NCBI GenBank assembly: GCA_033439295.1
Contig: JAVTLE010000016.1
Location: forward strand, 1,364,001 to 1,428,000
Length of the DNA stretch: 64,000 nt
Direction of reading: 5' to 3'
Origin: Deuterostichococcus epilithicus
Lineage: Eukaryota > Chlorophyta > Trebouxiophyceae > Prasiolales > Stichococcaceae
Part shown: positions 12,801 to 24,897 of the stretch, piece after piece
How positions within the stretch are numbered: the stretch's first letter is position 1
How the letters are laid out: every line of letters starts with the position of its first letter
Program-made: the position numbers and the translations under genes
Notes under the pieces: model-generated
Seen by the model: only the letters and a program-made list of their open reading frames with translations
Database searches by the model: none
What the model was told of the DNA's origin: nothing

Positions 12801-15800
12801 GCCTTGGTGGCCTTGCCGCGGTTGGCGGCGGTGGGCTTGGCGCCAGGCGCCTTGCCGGCACGCTTGCCCGCCTGCCGCGCCTCCTCCGCAATGCCCAGCA
12901 GCAGGTTCTCTGCCTCTCCCGGCCAGTAGTCGCCTGCGCCGCCACGGCAAGACGATGACATGACGTCTGTCATGCTCAAGACACTCGGTGCTTCCCACAG
13001 GCGACAGCTCGTCCCTGCACCCTACACCTGCTGCCATGTTTGTCTGCTTGAAAGGGGAGCCCTTCCAGCGATGCCTCCTGATGTATCAGACGCGGAACCT
13101 TGCCCATCTCGGTGAATGTCGTTTCGACAAGCGTGAATGCATGCCAGGAACCAGACACAGCAAGAAGCAAAGCAGCACACCTTCGAGGTAGGGCATGTGG
13201 CCGGCGGACACGCGCGGCAGGCGGTGGTCCTTGCCCCCTGGGAAGAAGGTGTCGAACAGGTTGGAGACGTAGGTGACGACCCCCCGCTCCTTGGCGGTGC
13301 GCAGCAGCGCATGGTACCACTCGCGGAGGCGGTCGCTGCGCGGCGTCTTCTGTCGGTTCGGGTGGCAGTACAGGATGTAGTCGTCGCCCTGCGTTGTTGA
13401 ATCACGTGAAAGTTTGGTGCTTTTCCTTGCATCCCAAACCCTCTGACCGAACTAATCACCCATCGACACTGTGGGGTGGGGGGCGGGAAACGCTGGGCAA
13501 CAGCGTTGCTGCCGCGAATTAACAGGCTGAACAGCTGGCTGGGAGGAGCCAGTTGTTCCGCCACCTGGTGCTGCAGCGCGCATACATGTACGGGGCAGCA
13601 GCCCCGCCCATTGTTCATTGTCACCGTGACCTGACCCGCACACACAGCAGTCGATCACATCAGCAGCCGACTGAACTTGGGGCAAACCGTGTATTGAACA
13701 AATCGGCGGGCGCCAGCGCCCTCACCTGCAGCGGGGGGCAGGCCCAGATGAACATGGAGGTGAAGCCGCGGGCCTGGATGTAGGCCAGGTAGGACTGCAG
13801 CAGCTCGTGGTACACCAGTGTGCGCAGCGCGCAGTTCCCCGACGACGCCGACCGCTCCGGCTGGAAGTACTTGACGCTGTCGATGTATGCCAGGTACACC
13901 CACCGGCTGCGCGTGGATAACAGTGAGTTCTACAACGAACTGCTATGTGCAAAAGCGCTTTGATGCTCGCTTTGATGCTCGCACAACTGCGCTGTGGGTC
14001 GGGCAACTGGATGCACCAGATGCACCAGTTGCACCTTCGGGGCCCCGAAGGTGGCAAGGTGACCAGCACAGCAGTCAGCAGTGGTGTGGCGGGTGGCACA
14101 TTCGACCGCTGCGCAGTGCACAGGCGTGGAAGCAGCAGAAGGCAGCAGGCACCAAGGGCGCTTCAGGGCAGAAGGGCGGGAGGGTGAGGGGGACCGCACG
14201 TGTTGTGCGCCAAGCAGTGCAAGCGGGCAGGAAGAAGGAAGCAAAAGGGAAAGGGCAACGAACTGGGCACGCACGTGTTGGGCGGCGGGCAGTCATCGCC
14301 GTACTCCTGCACGTACACGCAAAACAGGCACACGTCCACGCCCTCTATCCGCTGGAACAGCAGAATGACCTGCGGGTCAGGAAGGGGCAAGGGCCATGTC
14401 AGCTCAGTCGCGAGGCAGCACTGCACAGGAGAGGCGCAGCCGGCAGGTCGCAGGGAGCCGGCCCAGCAGCACATGGGCTCCCACAGTGTCAGACATGCAG
14501 TGATGTCCGTGCATTCAAACTAGGACGCTAGTTTCCAGAGCAGCTACTGCTCGAGGGCACGACCGCGCCGTGAGGGGCGTGCATGCACCGAAAACAGACA
14601 GTACACGAGGGAAAAGGTGAGAGCGCCCGACCTTCTGCCGGTAGGGCAGCCGCGCGGGGAAGCCGTCGGCCTTGAAGGCGTCGTGGAAGTGGGACTTGAC
14701 CTCCTGCACCTTGTTCACGTTGTTCACCACACGCACGGTGAGCCCCTCCGCCCCCCGCACCGCTTCCAGTGGCACGCCCTCCGCCGCCGCCTTGGCCTGC
14801 CGCTCCTCTGCAGTGCACCAACAGAGGCGCCGAGGCGGACGTTCACGGCTCAGCGCTCTGGAGTTGTAGTCGTGATCTGAGGAGAGTGAACCCCAGCTTT
14901 CCTCAGGGACTTCCTCAGCACTGGTGCAGCAGGCTGTGGCGCGAAATTGGGACAGCAGTACAGGCGACCAGCGGGGCGTTGATTCTGCGGCCGCAGCGCG
15001 CCATCCGCTGCCCCTGCCCAAGCGTTTCAGGTCCCCAGACATGGACTGCTCAGCCTCGGGCGCCAGAAACTGGAGGCAACGCACCGAGGATCGCCCTCTG
15101 CAGGTGCTCCTCGATGTGGTCGGACAGGTGGCAGCGTGGCAGCTCCTTTGCCTCCAGCATCGACTGCGGCCGCACCTCGATGGGCTTGCGCTGCCCCCGC
15201 TGCAGCCCGCTCTCCAGGCACTTGGGGCACTGCATGTGCGCAAAAGGTGGTTGGAAGGGGTCCCCGGTTCAAATCACACAACCTGACAACTTTCGAGTGC
15301 CTTGTGCACTCGGTGATGATGTAGAGAGGTGGCTGGGCACCTACAAAAGTGCGCTTCGGCTGAGATTCGGCCAGGCATTAGTGGTGGTTGACACGGCCTG
15401 AGATGTTCCAGGTCATACACCGCTATCTGCTCCAGTAAACCAATTCATGCTCGTGCCTCAACCCTCTTTCTCTATTGAGCTTCCTCTCTCAGGCCAGTTT
15501 GCAAGACGGGAGCACAGGCAGCTGCGCACCTGGTAGGGCATGTCCTCGTCGTTGCGGCCCTTGTTGAACAGGCCGCAGATCTGGTGGACCCAGCCCTCGC
15601 AGCTGTCGCACTGCACCCAGCCCTCCTCCATCTGCGGGGCATGGACCTAGAGCCATCAGCTCCACCACTCCCGCACATTGGCAGGTGCTGACCCACCCAC
15701 CACGCATCTCTGCTGGCACTGACACCTCGAGACTCGGAGTCGCATTTCTGTGGACACTCAAGACATGCAACCGTCAGTCCATCGGATGCGCACCTCCTCG

Positions 15801-18800
15801 TCGTTCTTGCGCTTGATGAGGTCGGCCTTGCGCACTGTGGAGCCGTCCATCTGGGTCAGGCCGTCACGCGCCTCGCTGAAGCAGGCGTGGCACCAGTGCC
15901 CCTTCACCTCGCTCGCCCGTGCGTCGCTCGCCCTCGGCGGCGTTGTGTAGAACACCTGCGCAGACAACCAGTGTGGCGGTGCTGTCGACAGCCGAGGACC
16001 GAGGAGTGTGGACCTCGCCAAAGGGCTCTGCAGCAGGTGAACACAGGCCGCTGTGCGCGGGCCATTGGCACCCAGCAATCAGCCTTTGCGCTGCACTGCA
16101 CTGCTCAAGCCGGAATGCAGGTCCGTTGACCGCAATGGCCACAAGGGCTTTAGGGCCTTGCAAGGGCAGAGAGGTTTGCAAAGAGGGCTTCGGTAGCGGC
16201 GGTCGAGACCCACCTGGTTGCGCTTGATGCGCTGGCCGCAGCAGGTGCAGTACAGGCTGGGCGGCTCGAACGTCAGCCGGTTCTGGCTGCACGCCTTGCA
16301 CACGCTGTCGTCCGCAAACTCGAACATGGACTTGGCCTTGCCGCCACCCAGGACCTGCGGGTTGAGCGCCAGCGACTGCAGGTGCACCGCGATCTCCTCC
16401 GCGGAGAAGGCCTCCAGCAGCGACGTGCCCGCATTCTCCTGCGCAGGGAGGTGCACCAGGGTGTGCTGTGCTGTCCACTGTCACGGTGTTGGGTCTGGAA
16501 TCGGTTGAGCTGACTGTGTTTGTTGTACACCTCACACCTTCTTCCCTCCTTCTCACGCCTTTCCTCAACAGCTCATGGAGACTCAGGCAGATCGTGGGTT
16601 GTTCAGTGCAGAGGTTGGGGTTTGGGGTTTCATTTGGGATGGAAAGAAACGGGGGAAGGTGGCGCCAGGTCAGCTGGGCGACACCTCCACCCAGGCGGCA
16701 GGAAGGACTCTTTCGACCCAGCTCCGGCCAGCACAGCGCCATGACCGTGCCCGCTTTCGATGCAGCACCGAAGCACATGAGCTGTGCGACAGAGCTGATT
16801 TGAGCCTCTTGAGACACCCACCTGCAGGTTGACGGTCTTCTGGCGCTTGGGCGGCGGCTCCGCCAGCGGCACGACGCCGGACATGGGCAGCGCCGCGCCG
16901 CCGGGCCCCACGTTATTGTTCAGCATGTGCGCATGATGCAGGCTAGCGGAGGTTCCCACGTTCACGTCCGGCCGCAGCGCGCCGCTGTACGACTGGTGCT
17001 GCGCCTGGTTCTGCACAAGTAAAAGGGCGCGACGTCAGTAAATGCACGCCTGAAAGCAGTCGGGGAGGAAAGCACAGCAGGACCAGGACCGAGTTGCAGG
17101 CTTGAAACGTGACAACCAACAACACTACCGCAAAAGGAGTGGTACAGCAGCCGCAGGGCCGCCGTGCAACCCCACGCAGCAGCCACTCACACAGCTTGAT
17201 GGCGGCACAGGCATCAGGGGGTTAGACGGGCATGCGCACCGTGCGAGCGTTGATGGCCTGCCGCTGCTTCTGGACGTACTGCTTCACGGGCGTGCACACG
17301 GGGCAGGAGGTGCTGTTGCACTTCTGGTGGTGTTTTAGCAGCTCCCGCGACGCCACGCACCTGTGCAGGCGCGAAGCCACACCACTCATCGTCCTGCGTC
17401 TTGCCAGCAATCAAGGGGCAGCGAACCACGAGGCTGAGTGTGACCTTCAACCGCTCAGCGCCGTGGTTCACAGCGCGATGCCGCCAAACCTGCCTCCAGG
17501 CTCCAGGCATGCTGCCGCCAGACAAGCAACGGCCAGGACAAGCCATAGCCAGGTGCTGAATGCTCGGTCCTAGCGCAGGACACACACCTTGGGTAGGCGC
17601 AGTGCTGCTCTGAGCAGGTGAGAATGTGGCGCCACAGCTGCTTGGCGACGGTGCATGACTGCCCATACTGACAGCTGCCGTCCGGCGCCTGGCACTTGGC
17701 GCAGTGCCGCAGGAACAGCAGCCACCTGGCAACACAGACACACCCCGAGGTCAGGAGCTTGACCCAGCACCGGCCGACATGCCTGCACGCTGGGGGACAT
17801 CCAGAACTTTTCTGTAGCATTTCAGTGTGTGATTAGGTCATTGCACTGCCGATCACGCTGCTGCTGCTGCTGGCTCCTACGGAAAACTGCACCGCTGCTG
17901 CTTGGCGATGTAGTCCTTGCGCCGCGCCGCAGTCGCTGCCTCGTTGGCATCGCCGTTCCCGGGGCCGCCCATGCTGCCGCCCATGCTGCCGCCCATGCCA
18001 CCGCCACCCATGTCACCTGCCCAGACCAACCAAATATCCTTGAGAAGTTGCACACATCGCAGCCTGGCAGCCAGTGCACGCACCAGGCATGCTGGCATGG
18101 ACGCCTGAGATGACTTGCTACTGACGGCAGACAGGTTGAAAGGAGCTCCAGGTCAGGGCCGATATCCTGTTTGGGATCAGTCGTCCAGTGCTTCGAACTG
18201 AGGTTCCACGACGCACCCATGCTGGCGAAGTGGCCACCGGAGGTCATGTGGCTGCTGCCGCCAGGGTGACCGCCCGAGTGCGAGCCGATGGCGGGCATGG
18301 ACGCACCCATTGCTGGCGAGCCCGCCATCGGGCCGCTGTAGATGCTGCTGACCGGCACCATGCCGCCCCCTGTGCCACACCAGCGCAAGCACAGATGGGA
18401 AAAAGCCACCTACTAACACATCACCCACACCTGCATGACGATTTACACAACAGGACGCTACAGATGCGAAGCACGATCCGAGTGAGTGCGGCGGGCACTA
18501 GTTGGAGAGGGTTGAACCAAGGGACACAGCCAAGGCGCCCAGAGCGCTCCAACAGCATGCACGAGTCGACACGCCTCAGACATGCTTGCAATGCAGGTGG
18601 CAAGCCATCCGCGGGAGGCCGTGTGCAGCGAAGCTCTGCAGTCGCAAACCCACCGTAGGGGTGGGACATGCCGTTGCCGTCCAGTTTGTAGTCGCCGGCT
18701 GGCGGGATAGTGCTGCTGATGGGGACCATGCCCGGCATCTGCGGCGCCATGCCGTGGCTGGACACCGGCATCATGCCGTTCTGCAGGTGCCCGCCCGCCA

Positions 18801-19594
18801 TCTGCGCAAGCACAGCCGACTGCTTTGCCCGATCTGCGCACTGGGATAGGACGCCATGGCACGCCACCCAACTGCACGCTCTCACCATCAATTGCTGCCA
18901 GGGCAGGCCAACCCCTCAGTGCTCACCCGGTGCTGCTGCTGGTGCTGCTGCATCATCTGCGGCTGCTGATGCTGCTGGTACTGCTGCTGCTCGAGCTTCA
19001 GCGGGGCGCCAACGCCCGACTGCATGGTGCCGGACATCTGGCCAGGGCCCATACCGTTCATCATCCGCTGCTGCGCTATCATGCCCTGCAAATCCAGTAC
19101 ACAAGTTCAAAGCATGCATTGGCGAATGAGGAACAACTCTGACACCGCATGCCCAGCACCACGGGATGGACCGCAGGATTGCGGGCTCGTGGCACGTCAG
19201 CTGGATGGGATGGAGGGGCGCAGAGCGCGCACGTTTTGGACCATAGGTGGCGCCTGTGTGGCGGTCCACGGGCCAGCGGACGCGCGACTGCTGCGGAGTA
19301 CCGGCACACCATTGCTCATGACCGCCGAGCCCGCCGCCGGGCCGCCGATGTGGCCCCGCATCATGCTGTTGACCGGCATGCCGCCATTGTGCCCCATGCT
19401 CATGGGCGGCGGCAGCAGCTGCTGGTGCTGCATGCTATTGCCCATCATGCTGGGACCGGCGCTGAGGCCGCCCGACTGGCCCAGCTGCTGCGAGTGACCC
19501 ATCTGGCCGCCGTTTGCCAGCTGGGCGGGGCCGCCGCCGCTGCCGTCGGGCGCTGCGCCGGGCTCGAGCTTGGGCGTCAGCATGCCGGGCCCTG

Positions 19595-19634
<40 letters not shown>

Positions 19635-21466
19635 CTGCTGCGGCGGCTGCTGCTGCGGCTGTTGCTTCATCGGCTGCCCGCTAGGCCCCGGTGACGGGCC
19701 CAGCCTTGCTGAAGCGCCCATGTCCTCGCTGATGGGCACCACGCCACCGCTGGCCGGCGGGTATCCATTGGGCGCCTGCTGCTGTGGCAGCATTGCCGGC
19801 ATGGGCTGCTGCGCCGCGTCGCCGCCCGCACCCCACATGGGGTGCGACTGCTGCGCGCCGGGCGGAGGCCGCTGCAGGGGCGCCGACATCGGCTGCTGTG
19901 CATAGCCGCCAATGGCCTGCGGCGGGTAGCCGTTTGCCACTGGCTGCTGCTGCGGCTGGTGCATGCCAGGCTGCGGCTGCGGCTGCATCGCGGCCTGCTG
20001 CTGCTGCTGTTGCTGCGCCTGCTGCTGCTGTCGCTGCTGGGCTTGCTGCTGCTGCATCCCGGGCGGCCCGGGCTGCTGCGCCTGCTGCTGCTGTCGCTGC
20101 TGCGCCTGCTGCTGCTGGCCCGGTGCCTGTCCCGGGTGCTGCCCATTGGGGTGCGCGCCGTTGGGGAAGTTTGGGCGGTGCACCATGCGGCGGGCGACGT
20201 TCTGCAGCCGCGACTCCAGCGTCGCCAGGTTGACATACTCCTCCTGCACGCATCAAAATGCATAAGTTCACATACTCTCCTCCTGCACACATACGCCAGC
20301 AAGGCCTGGCCGGATCCTCCCCGATCGGTCCTGCTGGTGCGTCCGCAGCACGGCGACCGGCTGCAATCAGAAGCTTTGGCAATGAAATCGTTGGTCCGGT
20401 GGGCCGCACGGGTCCAGACACGGGAGCGCACCGAGGTCGGTGGTGGATGTGCACGACACTGCGTCCGGGACTACCATTCGATGGCAGCCGGCCCCCGGAA
20501 CGGGAACAGGGCTGCCTCTTGAGGCCAAAAGAGCTTTCTGACGGTGACCACCGCCGTGCTGCGGCCGGTCGGTGCGACCCGGGCGTCAAAGACGTTGTCT
20601 GCCCAGCGCGCAGGCATAACGCGACACCAAGATCATGCTGAGGCGCCGGGCCAGGGGCGGAGGCTCTGCTGCGCCAGCTGATTGCGGGCAAAACCCGCTG
20701 GGCGCCGCTCCGCAACGCTGCGGGCGTCGCAACGCGCCACCGACTTGTCTGTGCAGGAATAGTCGAGACCGGAGGGAAGGCAGGGCCAGCCAGCAGGGCG
20801 TGCCAACTCACCTTGCTCCTGGCTGCCCGGTATAGCGCCTCCTCCAGCCGCTTGACGAAGTCCGGCAGCTTGCGCTGCCAGTCCTGATTGACGTTGGGCT
20901 TGCGCTGGGCAAAGAGGGTGAATCTGCGAGCCATCAACGGGCTAGCAGGGTCAGTGACAGCAGCGATGAGGGGCGTCTGGCCCGACAAGATGCTTTCCGT
21001 GCATCCGAACAGTACTTGGTGGCCAGCGGGACGCCGACACGGAGCTGCTGTGCATGGACGACACCCAAAGAGCGCTGATAGTGCACACGCACAGCCGAGG
21101 CAGGTGCGCGTGGCTGCCCGATGATCCCGCTGAGACGTGCTGCCTTCCTGCATCTGACTCGAGTGCACCAACTGCAGTCGCACTGGGACCGCTAGCCATC
21201 GCAGCCAGCCTGTTGAAGCTCCAAAGGTGCTGACAACAGCGATGGGGTTGTTTGAAGGGGCTGTGCTTGCAGTCTCGCATGGAGTGCACGGGAAACGCCG
21301 GAAGAAGGTGTGGCGAAGTCTCTCACATGGAATTGACCAGGCTCTGCCGCTCCTCCATGTCCCGCTGCGCGTCATGCCAGCTCTTCCAGGAAGGTGCAGC
21401 TCCAGGAGGAATTGGCGCAGCCTGCACCTGCAGAGGCTGCGCTGGGGCAGGCTGTGGGGCCTGCAT
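9846..21466 (-). CDS. HAC1: HAC-type (p300/CBP) histone acetyltransferase
   Basis: Transcriptional co-activator that acetylates histones and other proteins in the nucleus. I resolved 27 phase-consistent exons (4,770 nt, about 1,589 aa), close to the usual size of plant HACs. Order: KIX domain (about residues 25-120, including [19 protein letters not shown] and the next exon [20 protein letters not shown]); Gln/Pro/Met-rich disordered region (about 125-590); TAZ1 (about 594-683, HCAKC...HILTC...HCAYPRC); Cys/His-rich PHD region (about 800-960, [20 protein letters not shown]); catalytic HAT core (about 940-1410, including [55 protein letters not shown]); ZZ finger (1409-1454); TAZ2 (1455-1579); short [10 protein letters not shown] tail. 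No bromodomain was seen, as in plant HACs. Start: ATG at 21466 directly precedes the KIX exon. First exon 21466-21327; last exon 9878-9846 (TGA). The exon 19 donor (12803/12802) appears to be GC. All joins are manual but in phase. Confidence 0.93.
19594..19640 (-). repeat. CAG trinucleotide repeat encoding poly-Gln in HAC
   Basis: CTG/TTG triplets on the plus strand encode an uninterrupted run of about 15 glutamines in exon 3 (20243-19302) of the acetyltransferase, between a Pro/Gln stretch and PGPGMLTPK. Shorter Gln runs lie at 20000-20120. Mostly pure triplets with occasional CAA interruptions make this a likely length-variable microsatellite. Confidence 0.9.
20244..20300 (-). repeat. Decoy copy of HAC exon 3 acceptor and exon start
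   Basis: The real exon 3 starts at 20243 with GAGGAGTATGTCAACC after GTGCAG. In the intron 39 nt upstream (20282 downwards) is a near copy, GTGCAG then GAGGAGAGTATGTGAAC. The copy includes the AG and about 16 nt of exon but is out of frame, so splicing there would break the KIX domain. Confidence 0.8.
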
Positions 21467-22625
21467 GGCTGGTGCACGCCTGATCAGACTGCTGAGAGGG
21501 CCATGCCTGGCTGCAGCAACTGATCGCGCTGACGCTGGGTGCCCAACCTCAGAGCTGGACCGAGGGTCGAGACGAGCGCCGCGCTCGGCGCATCGTTATT
21601 TCATCCCTTGTGACCGCTTTGCCGTGTATCGGCGGTAGCGAAATCCAGACGTCCCCGCTCGATGGTCGGTGCCTTTACCAGGTGGAAGAAGTCACGACAC
21701 CAGCACCTTGTGACTAAGTATAGATCAAGCTGCGGCCAGCGATGCTGTGCTCGCGCTGATACTGCCACAACGGGTTTGCGAGTGTGTGCTACTGCAGGGC
21801 AATGCAGATGGGCAATGCAGCCAGTTCGCGATCGAGGAGCTCGCGATCGTCGCTCGAGCTAACGTTATATCTGAGGCTCGTCCTTTTCCAAGGGCTGGCA
21901 GATCGCAGGTCCCTGCAGCTGATGGTTGCATGCCGCCGCCATGGTATCGATGCAGGCGGCAAGTATGCATCCGGTATATGAAGCTTATGCAGCATGAATG
22001 ATTATGCAAAATCACGTCGCTGTCTGGGTTTTCGGAGCCACTGAATGATGGAAGGCCTGAAGCCTTCCTCATGTAGAGCCCCGCCACCGGTACATCCACC
22101 GCGGTTGGTGAGGCCGCTGTACTGCGACCGCGGTTGGGCGGGCTGTTGGTGATGAATGCCGTGCTTGAAGCCGTATTTTCGAGCAGTTCGAGGCGACCAG
22201 GCTCGCTGACCTGCCAGGCTGTGCGACGTTTTCATTAAACTTTTTACTTCGCGGTGATAAATTATCTTGGAGCAAATACCTGCTCCATTAGCCAGGAGCC
22301 AGGGTACCCCGGGTCTTACAAGAGACACGCCGCCGATGACAGATATCGCCGCTGATTGCAGGCGAGAGCATCTAGCATAATCTGCTGGCTGGGTTCGCAC
22401 GACGCCAGTCCACTACATGCGCCGCAAGCCCTTGGTGACTTGCAACACTGCCCATCAGACACAGCATTCAACCAACCACACTTGGTCGCTAAGCTGTCAA
22501 ATTCAACATGAAGACCTGGCAAGCTGCCGGATGACTTACGCTGCCTACCTATGATACACAGTCTATTGTAGTCGCAAAAGGTCATGTACACGGACTCTGC
22601 GGCAGTTGGCCGTCATGATTGCACC
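21467..22625. other. Intergenic between HAC and the phosphatase
   Basis: Upstream of the HAC start and downstream of the phosphatase stop; both genes read on the minus strand. It presumably holds the HAC promoter/5' UTR and the phosphatase 3' UTR. No convincing exon, RNA gene or repeat was found. Confidence 0.5.
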
Positions 22626-24265
22626 TCAGGGGACCTCGCAGCTATCTGCTGTCAGCAGCCGGTCAACTGCCGGGCATAGGACGGTGGCCGCATACGCATC
22701 GAGCTGGCGCATGAACCCGCTGTTGGGACAGGCGCACGGCCGCGCTGCCTTGAGGATCTGCAGGGCCTGCTCTGTTTGCAGCCCCTCGCCTGCAGAGGAC
22801 ATGATGCACAAAGAGCTTGGCATGTGCACTGCTCGTTGGTGGGCAGAACCGTCCTTGCTCAGAAATTCGTGAAAAACCAAGCCTGTGAGCTCCTCATGGC
22901 ATGAGAGAGCTCTTGCAATGCGGCATCCAAGAAAGACTTGCGACCATGCAGAAAAAAGGAATGCAAACAAGAAGAAAAGCTTACGAGCAATCAGATATGC
23001 CATGACAAGCGTGCTGGAGCGGCTCTGTCCGGCATAGCAATGCACAAGGACGCCACCTTTCCTCCGCCCCTGCAGTAACGCAGAAGTACTGATACTAAAA
23101 CCCTAGGCACCATCCAGGCCGGGCTGTTCAGTACTAGATATCATTTGTGTCAGCCACAAACCGCCGTCCGTCACAAAGTCGTCACAGCTGCCTCTAGCAC
23201 AGCGTACCTTGGCGATAAACGCATTTGTGGCCTCAAAGAAGTGCGCGATGTCGTCATGCTCATCGTCATACACACAGATGCTCCTGCGGTCGACAAAAGT
23301 ACTGTCATACAGTTGAAGCGTGTGCCAATCAAATCACACTGCCTCGTAGACAGCACCACAGCTGCACACATGGGTGGGCGCACCTATATCGCAGCTTCCG
23401 CCTGTGGAAGCATGGCACCACGGGTGACGCATTGACCACGTGCGTGACGCCCAGCGCCTGCAGAGCTTCCAGGTCCCTCGCAGCCCCTACGCCGCCTGTG
23501 CAGCAGATGGATGCTTTGAGTGTTCTCCGCATGAATGCAGAGCGGTGCGAGATGACATGATTCGGTAGCGATGAGTCTGCCCTAAGCAGTGTCGGTGCTG
23601 GCCCCTGAGCATGGATGCATGTGTTTCATCCAGGGCATGACCACAACAGGGCGTCATCCAAGCGGTATGCATCATTGACAGGAAGCATAGCAGCCGGCCT
23701 CACCAATGTAGAGGCCCTCGGCAATGCATGCCGGGGGGTCATACTCAGGGCGCCTCAGGAGCGCCCGCTTCACGTCCGCCTTGCGTTCCAGGCAAGACTG
23801 CAGGCTGTCCTGGCCGACCTGCGACGCAGAGCGCTGTGGCAGTTGCATGCCTGGTCAGGTTTTGTCAGCACCACAGTACACACGTAGGGGCGCAAGTGTA
23901 GCAAGCATCTGCGCGAGAGCGACCAGAAAGCCTGCGCATCAGCCATCGATGCAGCCACAAACGAAGCGACATCCCAGTGGGCTGAAACGCCACTCGCTGA
24001 GCGCGAAGCCAGGCAGCGCATGAACCCTTGCAGTGGCACGCTTCACTCGATCGGCAAAACAGGTCCATGGCCGCGACATGCCCCCAGCGAACATGCGTTT
24101 GTGTTTGGCAAGTCTGCAGGCATGCTAGGATCAGCGATTCAGGCGCCAGACGGCTGAGCTCCAACCCACCTCATACTCATCCTTCGTGACAGCAGCCGTG
24201 TCCTCCTGCGACTTTGAGCCAACTCCGAGCGCTGCAAGGTCGAGCTCTGACGCAAGGTCGTGCAT
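22626..24265 (-). CDS. Dual-specificity protein phosphatase (DsPTP1-like)
   Basis: Removes phosphate from phosphotyrosine and phosphoserine/threonine in protein substrates, typically MAP kinases for this small atypical DSP class. Six phase-consistent exons: 24265-24170, 23818-23704, 23495-23384, 23283-23208, 23069-22985, 22789-22626 (648 nt, 215 aa). Family landmarks: EGLYIGGVGAARDLEALQAL and GVTHVVNAS near the start of the domain, the acidic YDDEHDDIAHFFEATNAF loop, and the active-site HCX5R signature HCYAGQSRS (Cys about 144, Arg about 150), followed by MAYLIA and the C-terminal PNSGFMRQL common to plant DsPTP1 proteins. Start: the first ATG of an exon ending in a GAG|GTGGGT donor. No targeting peptide is obvious. 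It is divergent from the FKBP gene, 632 bp apart. Confidence 0.88.
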
Positions 24266-24897
24266 CGGAGCCGGCGCCTGCGGCTGCAGGCACCGGACCC
24301 CGATCCAAAGGCTGACTCTGCACCGAGGTGACCCCTGGCCAAAGCAACTTGCTGCGCAAGCTGTTAGCGAATGCCACGATGACTGCAGGACCGCTGGGAG
24401 CAGGTGATGATCCTCTGGCGGATGCTGCGATTGATGGCGACAGGAGCAGCTGGCTCGAGCTGGACGCCGGCGTGTGGGTTCCGGAACCCAGGTGTCACCC
24501 CCGCACGAAGCTGATTCTCAGCGCCACGGCAGAGACCCGCGTCTCTGAAAGCCTGGATATCAATGCTAGAAATGCATGAAAACGGGCGGGGGGCGGGTGT
24601 TGCTGGTGCTTGCGCATGCTGTGCATGCTCGTGCGGTGTCCAGAGTTGATCATGACTTATGCCCAGTCACACTCGTTGGCTTCACGTGCGCTGAGCTGGC
24701 GGTAGGGCGTAAACCCTAAACCCTAAAAAGGACGTGGTCAGACAACATGGAAGCGGACAGCTGAAGCTGCAGAGCAATATGTGTTTCGCAGGCCCTGGAG
24801 CAATCAGCATCGCGACTTGATTACGTATCCGCGAGCCTAACCACACCAGACGTCTCACGGCCACTCACCAGCGAGGGTACCCCGATAAGGCCTCGAG
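24266..24897. promoter_or_regulatory. Divergent promoter with telomere-like repeat
   Basis: The 632-bp gap separates the start codons of the phosphatase (-) and the FKBP (+), so it probably contains both promoters. At 24709-24726 it holds tandem CCCTAAA units (AAACCCTAAACCCTAAA), the Arabidopsis-type telomere repeat and the 'telo box' known from promoters of plant growth-related genes. A plus-strand open frame at 24328-24579 is not convincing as a gene. Confidence 0.55.

Noticed and set aside
15255-15290. GGTTCAAATC box in a HAC intron, resembling a tRNA B box
   Set aside because: No A box at the right distance and no cloverleaf arms could be drawn. Probably chance.
24328-24579. Plus-strand 83-codon ORF upstream of FKBP
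   Set aside because: It overlaps the phosphatase 5' region, does not join in frame with FKBP exons and has no known domain.
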